Below are positions 25,407-33,441 of a DNA stretch of 64,000 nucleotides, in pieces. Below the pieces are notes generated by a model. The model had not been told where the DNA came from. It saw only the letters and a program-made list of their open reading frames with translations, and did not search any database. The position numbers were made by a program, and so were the translations under genes. Source of the DNA: CAZGSN01 sp964371655 (lineage in GTDB: Bacteria; Desulfobacterota; Binatia; HRBIN30). The stretch is from assembly GCA_964371655.1 (NCBI GenBank), contig CAYJOD010000002.1:1-64000 (forward strand), read 5' to 3'. Numbering within the stretch: position 1 is the stretch's first letter; every line of letters begins with the position of its first letter.

Positions 25407-28223
25407 TCAGTTCTGGCAGAACGTCGAAGGACTGGAAACGACTTCGCCGCCTCCAAGTATGTTGCGACGGACCCGCAACTGAGTCGGCCCGGCGCAGGTT
25501 AGCGGTGATCGCACCACCAGATGGGTCGGCGTCACACCCAGAACGTCCTGTGCCGCTGTCCACATCCCGTCGACGAGGAACTCCACGCAGGTCCCTTGAA
25601 GCGGGGCGCAGCTGTTGCCCGCGGCGAGGGCGTTGCAGCTGCCGGCGACGCCGCCGCTATGGCCAGACACGGCGTCGAAGCCACTACCGAACACGTGCAC
25701 AACGGCCCCGGCAATCGCCTTTGCCGGTTGTGCATCGGTGACTTCAATAGGGCCGCTACCTTGGTGCGGCAAAGGATTCCCGACGTCGACCTTGTCCGTG
25801 ACTCCGATGGTGTTGTTGGTATCGTTGTCACCAATGCTGAGGGCGTCGCAGGCATCGGCGACGGCACCGCTGTTCGGATAGCAATGCTCCCATTGATTTC
25901 CCTGCGCGGCGAGCACCGGCGCTGGGTCGTTGAGAATGTTGCGGAGGTTGCGCCGCAGGCTGGCGCCGTTTTGCGCGAAGACATTGCGACCCGCATTCAG
26001 TCCGCCATCGGTTCCGAGGTCGACCGCGACGGTACCCGCGATCTTCATCCCCGTGTCATCGTTGTAGACGACGGCTGTGCCGCGCACCTTGAAGTCACTG
26101 GCGTTGCCGCCAGTGCTTTCGAAGAGGACTCCCTTGCCGTTCACCCCGTTGTTGATGCCACAGATGTAGTCATCCTGTAGCGACGCTTGCGCCTGATCCT
26201 GTAGATAGAAGCCTTGCAAGACACCGTTGCGCACGACGTTGCCGGTGCTCTGAATTTCCGTGAAAGCGCCCTGGGCCGAGAGCTCCGAGGCCTCGGAGCG
26301 GGTGACGATCTCGCTTCCGCAATTGTCCGGGTCGCCGGAGGCGCAGTTCTGGCCGTTGCGCTCGACCAGATTGTTGGCCGCCTCGATGATGCCTTTCTGC
26401 GTGCCGCTGTCGGGAGACTGCGCGAACACACCGCCACGTAGGTTGTGATGAATCCAGTCGTCTTCGAGACGAACGAGCCCGCGCCGGCTCTTGACGCCGC
26501 GATCGTAGCAGAAGCGCAGCTCGCTGTTGGCCACGACCACCGGCTCGGCACTCGTGGCGTCGGTGTTATCGGCGTCGACGCAATCCTTCCCCGTAGGCGG
26601 ACGCGTTTGCCCTTGCGCAACCTCGGCGCTGGTAAAGGCGGCAGCGCCGCCATCGAGCCGGCAGGTCGCGACGGTGCTGTTCTTGCTCCCGACGCCGAAC
26701 GTGATGAGGTCCTGATCGCCGCAACATACCGAGCCTTCCGCAGCTAGCGTCCGGCGCAACGCCAGGCCGCGCACTTCGACTCCCGCGGCTATGATCTGCA
26801 AGGCTCCGCCGGGTGACTCGTTACATGGGCAATCGCCCGGTATCGGGTTCGCGTTCGGGGCGACGAGGTTGATGTTCGTCTGATACGTGCGTTGCGCGAG
26901 CTCGACCAATGGCGATGGATCGCCATCGGCATTCGTACCGTCGAGCATCGCCGCGCTCGACTGCAGCTGTAGCCCGACGGGGTTGGTGACCGTCACACTG
27001 GCATCTCCACCCGGAAACGAGCTGTGATCGAAGCGGATCAGAACCGGTGCGGGAGCGACGTTGGCGCTCGCGATCGCGTCGCGCAGCGTGCAGCTGGCGT
27101 CGCAAATGCCATCACCCGCATCGCCCCCGTCGTTGACGGCGAGCACGGTCTTGAACAGGCGCCAGTCGACGAAATTCGCTGTCGCCGGGCGACGTAGAAG
27201 CAAGGTCTGTTGAAATTGGATCTGGGCCGTGCCGGCCACCGAGATCGAATGCAGCCAGACGCCGGGGGCCGGTCGAATGAGAATCGAGAGCTCGGAGCTG
27301 CCGGCTGCCACGACCCGGGTCCGCGACGGATAGAAGGTAGCTTCGCCAGGTTGCGGCGGGGAACCGCCAAGCCGATTGCCCGACACGGTCACGACCAAGC
27401 TCTCCCCGGTCGGGTTGTTGAATCGAACCCGAAGATCTGGGCTCGGAAAGTAGATCGCCGCGAACAGCTCTTCGGCCCGCGCGTCCGCGGCGTTCTGCAA
27501 GCAAGACTGCACGTCGGCGATGGTATCGGCACAGAAATCAAGCGCCGCCAGTGCCCCGGCATCACAGTCGGCGATGGCAGCGTTCGCGGCCGCTCGGGCT
27601 CGTGCGATCAAGCCCGACGCGTCGTCGGTGAGGCAATACCTGGCAGTCGGGCCTTTATCTTCTGCGCTCTGGCAACGTTGTTGGCTCTTCATCTGCGCCA
27701 CCAGATAGCCAAGAGCCTTCTGCACCCGTTGCTGGCAATCGCGCTGCAACGCCGTCGCCGGTGCGGGGGGCGTCCCGGAGATCTCGACCGAAATGGCACG
27801 GACACGATCTTCGGCAACACAGGCGAGACAGCGCCCGACACCGCTGTACGCGCTCATGTCTTCGCCCGCGCAGGGAGACGGACAAGCAACGTAGCCGCCG
27901 GCCGCCGGTGTGCCGAGGTCGGCGCAGGCGCTTGCGGTACGATTGGCCACGGCTTGCATGGCCTGCAGCACCGCATTGGCACCCGGCAACTCGGCGGTGA
28001 TGCTGCAATCCACGGTGTTGCTGATGCGTCCGCGCATGCGCAGCGACTGACATCGTCGCTGCTGACTTAGCTGGATTCCGACCAGGCGTTTCACACTTGC
28101 GCCAAGGACCTTACGGCAGCGCGCTTCTTGTCTCGGTAGCTGCGCGTGCGCGGGCAGGAGAGAGGTCGCGACGATAGCGCTCGATAACGCTGCGCCAATG
28201 ACGATTACCCTGATGGCTGACAT
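25407..28223 (-). CDS. Large secreted protein with CSLREA motif, beta-helix and IPT/TIG domain
   Basis: The 938-residue protein has a signal peptide (IGAALSSAIVATSLLPAHAQ). Residues 30-240 contain two related Cys-rich units (QQRRCQSLRM and SQQRCQSAED), each with paired helices. Near residue 370, DAGDGICDASCTLRDAIASA matches the CSLREA module found before right-handed beta-helices. Residues 380-800 read as a parallel beta-helix (GVEVRGLALRR, ENDW-like turns, VVANSELRFC). Residues 840-938 form an IPT/TIG-like fold (VVHVFGSGFDAVSG). It is probably a surface or extracellular binding protein; no catalytic residues are recognised. There is no strong ribosome site at the ATG. Confidence 0.75.
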   Translation of the reverse strand: MSAIRVIVIGAALSSAIVATSLLPAHAQLPRQEARCRKVLGASVKRLVGIQLSQQRRCQSLRMRGRISNTVDCSITAELPGANAVLQAMQAVANRTASACADLGTPAAGGYVACPSPCAGEDMSAYSGVGRCLACVAEDRVRAISVEISGTPPAPATALQRDCQQRVQKALGYLVAQMKSQQRCQSAEDKGPTARYCLTDDASGLIARARAAANAAIADCDAGALAALDFCADTIADVQSCLQNAADARAEELFAAIYFPSPDLRVRFNNPTGESLVVTVSGNRLGGSPPQPGEATFYPSRTRVVAAGSSELSILIRPAPGVWLHSISVAGTAQIQFQQTLLLRRPATANFVDWRLFKTVLAVNDGGDAGDGICDASCTLRDAIASANVAPAPVLIRFDHSSFPGGDASVTVTNPVGLQLQSSAAMLDGTNADGDPSPLVELAQRTYQTNINLVAPNANPIPGDCPCNESPGGALQIIAAGVEVRGLALRRTLAAEGSVCCGDQDLITFGVGSKNSTVATCRLDGGAAAFTSAEVAQGQTRPPTGKDCVDADNTDATSAEPVVVANSELRFCYDRGVKSRRGLVRLEDDWIHHNLRGGVFAQSPDSGTQKGIIEAANNLVERNGQNCASGDPDNCGSEIVTRSEASELSAQGAFTEIQSTGNVVRNGVLQGFYLQDQAQASLQDDYICGINNGVNGKGVLFESTGGNASDFKVRGTAVVYNDDTGMKIAGTVAVDLGTDGGLNAGRNVFAQNGASLRRNLRNILNDPAPVLAAQGNQWEHCYPNSGAVADACDALSIGDNDTNNTIGVTDKVDVGNPLPHQGSGPIEVTDAQPAKAIAGAVVHVFGSGFDAVSGHSGGVAGSCNALAAGNSCAPLQGTCVEFLVDGMWTAAQDVLGVTPTHLVVRSPLTCAGPTQLRVRRNILGGGEVVSSPSTFCQN

Positions 28224-28576
28224 GTTCAGGTCAGGCGCGTCGGCCTATATCTACTTTCGGGTCCCACGGCAGCACTCCTCCATGGTCGTAGTTTGCGTGC
28301 ATCGCCACCGTTGCTTGTATGACAAGGCGTGACCGGCTGGAAGCACGGACTCCTTCGCCCGCAATCTTACGGTTGTCTTGAAAAGCGCGTTTCTGCTCGG
28401 GGCGTGCATGCGAAAGCTTCTCCAGCATTGGTCAGCCCCTGTCCAGTGTCCCGGGGTACATTTGGCAACTATGCAGCAGCGGACGTCGACAACAACGGTG
28501 CGGCGGTGTGTCCGCCGGTTGTGTGCCCCCAGAGCGCGGCTATCGGACGCTGGCGATCCAGATCCCACCGCGACGA
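28224..28576. other. Gap with no recognised feature
   Basis: Some 350 bases lie between the stop of an SDR and the start of the secreted protein, both on the minus strand. Only short unsupported frames and no clear palindromes were seen. The promoter of the secreted-protein gene should lie near 28230-28300. Confidence 0.4.
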
Positions 28577-29401
28577 TCAGCGAATGTCCATCTGCCGCAG
28601 CAGGATCTCATCGCGCACACGCCGCGGCAGGAAGCGGTTGAGGGCCAGAAACAAGCGGCTCTGAGCGTCGATCGGGTTGTGGAGCCGCGGCTTCGGCGCC
28701 TGTACGACCGCGACGATGCGCTGTGCCGCGGTCGCTGGATCGGTGGCGCTGCGGATGAGTGTCTCGTCGCGGGCGATGAAGCGGCCCACGCGCTCGCGGT
28801 AGGGTGAGTCGGCGCGCGGCAGGACGTGAATCTTTGCCGCGAATTGAGTCGATACCTGGGCGGGCTGAATCAGGGCGACCTGAATTCCGTAGGGCTCGAC
28901 TTCGTAACGCAGCGAAAGCACCAGCCCTTCGACGGCGAACTTACTCGCAGAATAGATCGACTCGAAGGGGAACGGGATCTGCCCGACCAATGACGACACG
29001 GCAATCAGCTTCCCCGAGCGGCGCGCGCGCATGCTGGGCAGAAATGCCTGGAAGATCGCCGCGGTTCCGATCACGTTGATCTCCAGACAACGGTTCGCCT
29101 TATCGAGATCGACCTCCTCGAAGGGTCCGAAGAAGCCGATGCCGACATTCGAAAGGACCGTGTCGACGTGTCCATACCGACGCAGCACCTCGTCGCGAAA
29201 GGCGAGGATGCCGGGGCGATCGCAGATGTCCAGGCGCGTCAGCAGCGCGTCGCTGCCTCTCGCCTTCAACTCGTTGCGCAGCGACTCGATCGCATCGGCG
29301 TCGACATCGAACCCGGCGACGGTGTCGCCCGCCGCCGCCAAGCGCAACGCCACCTCGCGACCCATCCCCTGCGCCAGCCCCGTGATTACAACTACGTGCA
29401 T
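28577..29401 (-). CDS. Short-chain dehydrogenase/reductase
   Basis: The 274-residue SDR has VVVITGLAQGMGREVALRLA (TGxxxGxG as TGLAQGMG), an Asp-containing GFDVDADAI that favours NAD(H), VLSNVGIGFFGPFE in place of the usual NNAG, Ser in IAVSSLVGQIPFP and YSASK. The C-terminal FLPRRVRDEILLRQMDIR is typical of retinol-dehydrogenase-like SDRs acting on bulky lipids. GGAGGAG lies about 7 bases before the ATG. It is transcribed alone, downstream of repeat-filled space. Confidence 0.9.
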   Translation of the reverse strand: MHVVVITGLAQGMGREVALRLAAAGDTVAGFDVDADAIESLRNELKARGSDALLTRLDICDRPGILAFRDEVLRRYGHVDTVLSNVGIGFFGPFEEVDLDKANRCLEINVIGTAAIFQAFLPSMRARRSGKLIAVSSLVGQIPFPFESIYSASKFAVEGLVLSLRYEVEPYGIQVALIQPAQVSTQFAAKIHVLPRADSPYRERVGRFIARDETLIRSATDPATAAQRIVAVVQAPKPRLHNPIDAQSRLFLALNRFLPRRVRDEILLRQMDIR

Positions 29402-29430
29402 CGGTGGCTCCTCCTGTTTGAATTCGAGTT

Positions 29431-29600
29431 GTCGAGCGTTGCGAAAGAAACAGAGAATCCGGCAGCTGCCGAAGAAACATCCACAGATGACGCAGATGAC
29501 ACAGATCCCCGATTTGTGGCCCTTTCCGAAGCGCAGTACTCATCTGCGTCATCTGTGTCATCTGCGGATTTCCTTCTGTTGCTCTTGCAATAAGCAATAG
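29431..29600. repeat. Terminal-inverted-repeat element, family C copy 2
   Basis: It runs from GTCGAGCGTTGCGAAAG to CTCTTGCAATAAGCAATAG. Arms CACAGATGACGCAGATGACA and TCATCTGCGTCATCTGTGTC form a long hairpin. The AATCCGGCAGCTGCCGAAGA and GATCCCCGATTTGTGGCCCT blocks are shared with 22997-23151. Confidence 0.7.
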
Positions 29601-29642
29601 CGTGCGATCGGCCGCCAACCCGAGCAGCTCGCCTATCGCCGG

Positions 29643-29717
29643 CGCAGGCTGAAGTCCTGCGCCTACATTTCAGAGAAGCCCGCGCACGCGGGCTGTAGGC
29701 GCAGGACTTCAGCCTGC
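29643..29717. repeat. Perfect 23-bp inverted repeat
   Basis: Positions 29643-29665 and 29695-29717 are perfect reverse complements (GCAGGCTGAAGTCCTGCG core), with an inner AGCCCGCGCACGCGGGCT hairpin. It lies just after the epimerase stop codon on the minus strand and could terminate that operon, or be another small dispersed palindrome. Confidence 0.65.
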
Positions 29718-29734
29718 GGCCGCTATGCGTCTCG

Positions 29735-30718
29735 TCACCGCCGCTCGCCATCGCGATAGCGCCGTCCGATCTCGCGCATGGATTCAGCAAAGTCGGGGTA
29801 CAGAAGTCGGTAGCCGGAAGCCTTGAGCTTGGAGTTGTCTACCACATAGTCGGCGCACAGATAGCGCACGGCATCGAGCTCGAGATCCGGGATCCGTCGC
29901 GCCAGCCGCGCCGTGAATCCTTGCACCCGCGCGAGCGCAGCAACGATGCGCAGTGGCAGATGCAGCCGCGGCGTCTTAGCGGCGAAGGCTGCGGCGGCGA
30001 GCCCGAGCGCCGCCTCGATGGTCGGATGGCTGTCGTCAGCGACGTTGAAGGCCTGGCTAAGGGCGTCCTCTTGCAGCGAAAGGTGGTAGGCCGCGGCGGC
30101 AACGTCTTCGACTCGGACATTGGAGAGACGCTGGGTGCCGTCGCCTGGGATCGCTGTCAGGGATGTCGGCCGCGAGAACACTTTGCCGGCCCCGTCGCTG
30201 CAGCCGGGGCCGTAGACGGTACACGGTCGCAGTACGACCGCGGGAAACCCTTCGCGAACGCGCTGCCAGACAATGTCCTCGCCGTCGCGCTTACTGCGCC
30301 CGTAGTCGTCCTGCGGCGCTCGTAGCGCGTCCTCGCGGAAGGGTGTTCCGCGGTAGGGACCGTAGACGCTGGTGGAGCTCATGTGAACGAAGCAGCGCAC
30401 GCCGCTGCTCGCCGCTAGCGCGGTGATGCGTTCGACGCCTTCGACGTTGACGTGTCGGAGGACGGCGTAGGGTGTAGACAAATTGCAAATCGCGCCGAGG
30501 TGAAAGACGCGATCGACGCCGCCGGCGAAGAGAGGTGGAAGGGTGTCCGCTACGGTGAGATCGGCGCGAACCCAATCGACACCGGGCTGCGCCGCCGTGT
30601 CCTCCCACGGCGCCGCCGCGGCGCGGACCTCTACGCCGCGTTGCGCCAGGTACGCGACAAGATGCCGGCCCAGGAAGCCAGCGGCGCCGGTGACCAGGCT
30701 AATTCCCGAGTACTCCAC
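29735..30718 (-). CDS. NAD-dependent epimerase/dehydratase (extended SDR)
   Basis: The 327-residue protein has the extended-SDR cofactor loop LVTGAAGFLGRHLV at residues 8-21, VFHLGAICNLS, catalytic Ser in VHMSSTSVYG, YGRSK as YxxxK, and VLRPCTVYGPG. Such enzymes act on nucleotide sugars or on sterol-like ketols (3-beta-hydroxysteroid dehydrogenase group). The GTG start at 30718 is inferred because the Rossmann loop must lie near the N-terminus; the upstream frame overlaps the preceding gene. Only 19 bases separate it from that gene, so it is the third gene of the UGSC operon. Confidence 0.82.
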   Translation of the reverse strand: MEYSGISLVTGAAGFLGRHLVAYLAQRGVEVRAAAAPWEDTAAQPGVDWVRADLTVADTLPPLFAGGVDRVFHLGAICNLSTPYAVLRHVNVEGVERITALAASSGVRCFVHMSSTSVYGPYRGTPFREDALRAPQDDYGRSKRDGEDIVWQRVREGFPAVVLRPCTVYGPGCSDGAGKVFSRPTSLTAIPGDGTQRLSNVRVEDVAAAAYHLSLQEDALSQAFNVADDSHPTIEAALGLAAAAFAAKTPRLHLPLRIVAALARVQGFTARLARRIPDLELDAVRYLCADYVVDNSKLKASGYRLLYPDFAESMREIGRRYRDGERR

Positions 30719-30737
30719 GTTTGCTCTGCGCCTGCGC

Positions 30738-31826
30738 CTACAGAACGCAGATCTGCTTCTCCAGCTCGATACGGTGAGTCTGGCTGTAACCGACGGCGAA
30801 GGTTGGGATCCAGCAGGAATGCTTGCCGGCCCCTCCGGCGACCAGTACGCGCAGCAAGTCGGCTGCGCGCGCGAGCGGGATGCGTCCGCCCCAGGCTTCG
30901 ATTTGATTCGCGTACCCACCCCAGGAGGTGAGCTCCTCGAGTTTTTGGGCGGAGATGCGGCCGACATCGACGCGTGCGTGCTCGTACAGGTAGCTCTGCA
31001 CGTCTTCACGCGAGAAGCCGGAGCGCGCCACCGCCTCCGCATGCTCGGGGCCGAAGACGATGAAATGGTCACCGCCGACGTAGAGGTTGTTGTTGCCCAC
31101 CGTGGCCATGGTCTGAGCAATGGTGTTGAGGATGGACTCGCCGTCGCTCGAGCCGTGGTCATTGACGTTGTGCGGGCCCTCGGCGGCGGCAACCGTGACG
31201 CAGGAGTCGTCGAGCTCAAAGCCGAGGGTCGTGCGCAGCGGTGGCCACGGACTCTGCGCCTCGTTCTCGGCGAAACAGAAGCCGGCCTTGGCTGGGCTTC
31301 CCTGCGTGGCCTTGTCCGTCGCGCCGGCGATGGCGCCGCCGACGTTCTGAAGGATCAGGCGCAAAGCGCGGCCGATGCTCGAGTTGGCGCGGTTGCCCGG
31401 ACCCATGCATCCGTGCCCGGCGTTCATCTCCAGCCTGGCGACCACTGGGCCCTGGACGATCGCGAGCAGGGCGCACGGGTGTGTGGTGGTCTGCATGCCG
31501 ATCAGATTGAAGTCGGATACCTGAATAGCAGCGACCGCGGCCTCGAGGACCGGCATGTGCTCCGGTAGACAGCCCGCCATGACCGCGTTCACGGCGATCT
31601 TCTGAATGGTGACCGTACCGTCGCGCGGCGCCAGGGTGCCCAGACTCTCCAGCGGGTAGTGTTTGGCGCCGGCACACATGCGGTCGACACGCTCCCGCGT
31701 CGGAATCACGATTGGCAAACCGTCGGTAAAACCCCAAGCGTGGAAGCGCTCGAGAGCGGCGCTCTCATCGCCGTCGATTTCGAGCTCGAGCTGATCGGCA
31801 GGAGGTGGGGCATCCGTCGTCGTCAA
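30738..31826 (-). CDS. Uncharacterised partner of the UGSC selenoprotein
   Basis: The 362-residue protein has no recognised enzymatic fold. Conserved-looking blocks are HAWGFTDGLPIVIPTRERV (residues 29-47), AVNAVMAGCLPEHMPVL (79-95), LIGMQTTTHPCALLAIVQGP, GHGCMGPGNRANSSIGRALR (138-157), GFCFAENEAQSPW and GPHNVNDHGSSDGES. Several Cys and His residues could bind metal or react with a selenol. The TTG start is supported by AAGGAG about 9 bases upstream and by a TTGA overlap with the selenoprotein stop, so translation is coupled. Similar genes beside UGSC proteins are recalled from other genomes; function is unknown. Confidence 0.75.
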   Translation of the reverse strand: MTTTDAPPPADQLELEIDGDESAALERFHAWGFTDGLPIVIPTRERVDRMCAGAKHYPLESLGTLAPRDGTVTIQKIAVNAVMAGCLPEHMPVLEAAVAAIQVSDFNLIGMQTTTHPCALLAIVQGPVVARLEMNAGHGCMGPGNRANSSIGRALRLILQNVGGAIAGATDKATQGSPAKAGFCFAENEAQSPWPPLRTTLGFELDDSCVTVAAAEGPHNVNDHGSSDGESILNTIAQTMATVGNNNLYVGGDHFIVFGPEHAEAVARSGFSREDVQSYLYEHARVDVGRISAQKLEELTSWGGYANQIEAWGGRIPLARAADLLRVLVAGGAGKHSCWIPTFAVGYSQTHRIELEKQICVL

Positions 31827-32359
31827 GACTCACGCTCCTTCTGCAAGGCGGCAATTACGGCTTCCACCACTTCATCCGTGATTCGTGCCGCGGCCTCCGC
31901 TGGCGCGATACCACCGACGGGGTGTTGCACGACCGCCAACGGCAGAGAGCCGGCGTTGCGCTGGGCCAGCAACTCGCGGGCAAAGTCGTGGAACGCCTCG
32001 GTCACCAGGCCCACCACGGCGCATCCCCTGCGCGCCAGCTCGATCTGGTCGTGGACACTCCACGACGTGCACGACCCTCAGTCGTAGACGGCGAGGACGA
32101 TCGCGTTGCAGGTCTCCGCGCAGGTGTCGAGAAGATCCGACCCGGCTTCGAGCGACGGAACCTCCTTCGCGAAAAAGTGAGACTTGATGGCAAAACGGGT
32201 TTGCAGATTTGCGGCCATGCGCCTGAGCAGGACATCGGCGTTTGGCTTGTTGTTGCTGAAGAAGCCGACGCTTGCGCCGCGAAGACTTTCGAGTCGCCGG
32301 CCTAGTGCCTCTGGCGGCGGTGGGCAGCTGGTTGGATTCAAGGCGACGATGTGGGCCAT
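31823..32359 (-). CDS. UGSC-family selenoprotein (UGA at codon 94 read as selenocysteine)
   Basis: A 93-codon frame starting at 32359 reaches TGA (32080-32078), and the same frame continues for 84 codons. Read through, it gives a 178-residue protein whose centre is AVYD-U-GSCTSWSVHDQIE, the hallmark of the UGSC family in which Sec or Cys precedes GSC. C-terminal AVVGLVTEAFHDFARELL and AVVQHPVGGIAPAE also fit the family. A hairpin 11 nt after the UGA fits a bacterial SECIS. GAGGAGG lies 7 bases before the ATG. The protein is probably a cytosolic redox or selenol-dependent enzyme; its substrate is unknown. It heads an operon with the 362-residue partner and an epimerase. No selA/B/C/D genes are in the window. 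Confidence 0.88.
32048..32066 (-). promoter_or_regulatory. SECIS-like hairpin for selenocysteine insertion
   Basis: In the mRNA, GUCGUGG pairs perfectly with CCACGAC around a 5-nt loop AGUGU. The stem begins 11 nt after the UGA and the apical loop 18 nt after it, with G and U in the loop, as expected for a bacterial SECIS read by SelB. The hairpin is formed from codons for the conserved TSWSVHD segment. Confidence 0.75.
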
Positions 32360-32587
32360 ATCCGATCCTCCTCTATGACGGGTCAGGCTTCAGAGCGCGG
32401 GCTTCAGGCTTCAGCCTCCCAAGCCCGCGGCCTGGAGCTGAGGATCTCAAATTGCAAATCTGAAATCCATTCTGCTGTTCTGGCCGATTACTACGTATTG
32501 CAAAATATATCAAATCGGAATATCTGCGGCAGGTACGCGTGAGAGTTGCAGGGTCGCAAAAGAGGTAGCGCATTGAGAGGTGCGAAG

Positions 32588-32884
32588 AGCCCTCACCCCG
32601 GCCCTCTCCCAAAGGAGGGTGTCGATTTTCTCGCTCACCCGCCCTTCGAGACGCCGCCAGAGGATGGCGGCTCCTCAGGGCGAACGGAGGCTGGCTTGAT
32701 CTTATTGAACATTTGTCCGTTCGTGCTGAGGAGGCCCCTTCTTCTGGGGCCGTCTCGAAGCACGGCTTGGAGTTTATCGACACACTCAAAGGGAGAGGGA
32801 GGAAGGCAAGTTCCGCTCTCTCAAAGAGAGAGGGAGGAACGCAAGCTCCCCTCTCCCCCTGGGAGAGGGTTAGGGTGAGGGTTT
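32588..32884. repeat. Family E-type hairpin element with a nested palindrome
   Basis: The outer arms CCGGCCCTCTCCC and GGGAGAGGGTTAGGGTGAGG enclose CTCAAAGGGAGAGGGAGG blocks. Inside (about 32643-32765) lies a separate palindrome, CTTCGAGACGCCGCCAGAGG with CTCCTCAGGGCGAACGGA, inverted as TCCGTTCGTGCTGAGGAG and GGGGCCGTCTCGAAG. With 32360-32587, where no feature is seen, this fills the gap before marR. Confidence 0.6.
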
Positions 32885-32919
32885 CCTCTGAAGCGAATTG
32901 GGAGGAGCCGAAGCAAATC

Positions 32920-33360
32920 ATGGGCAGCCGACAGAAACGTGCCGACGATCACCACGGCAAGGCCATCATGGGTCTCATCCACCGCGCCACCGCCGGCAAT
33001 GCCGAGCGCGCGACGATGGAGCTCAACGTGCGCCAGCGCCTGGTCATTCAGTCGCTTGGATTGGAGGGCAGCCGCGCGATTGCCGCCATCGGCCAGCAGC
33101 TTGGGTTCACGCCGTCGACGATGACCGGTCTGGTCGACCGCCTCGAAGAGCAGGGCTTCCTGCGCCGCGAGCCCCACCCCAGCGACCGCCGGGCGACGGT
33201 GTTGCGCCTCACGCGCAAGGGAGAGAGCGCCTACAAGCACGAGGTGGATTTCTACCGGGCACTGGTCGACGAGACCCTATCGGCGCTGGGTGGTGACACC
33301 AAACACCTGGTGCTCGAGGCTCTCGCCCATCTCGGTCGCAGCACGGCTGCTGCGGCGTAG
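32920..33360 (+). CDS. MarR-family transcriptional regulator
   Basis: The 146-residue protein has the MarR winged helix: NVRQRLVIQSLGLEGSRAIA, the recognition helix LGFTPSTMTGLVDRLEEQGF, and the wing LRREPHPSDRRATVLRLTRKGES with the usual D-R-R motif. C-terminal helices would dimerise. Such proteins repress neighbours and release DNA on binding a small ligand, often an aromatic or acyl-CoA. The downstream acyl-CoA dehydrogenase and GMC/ligase genes are candidate targets. GGAGGAG lies 12 bases before the ATG, somewhat far. Frames upstream run into repeat sequence and are rejected. Confidence 0.9.
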   Translation: MGSRQKRADDHHGKAIMGLIHRATAGNAERATMELNVRQRLVIQSLGLEGSRAIAAIGQQLGFTPSTMTGLVDRLEEQGFLRREPHPSDRRATVLRLTRKGESAYKHEVDFYRALVDETLSALGGDTKHLVLEALAHLGRSTAAAA

Positions 33361-33441
33361 GTGGCGTTCTGAAGGAATTTGAAAGTTGAGATTTTCGATT
33401 GCCGGTTATGGACTCCCAGGGTTTACCAATGAGGGCCTTCG

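Noticed and set aside
31823..32359. Two separate short genes split at the TGA
   Set aside because: The second part has no start or ribosome site near the break, and the break falls exactly at the UGSC signature with a SECIS-like hairpin.
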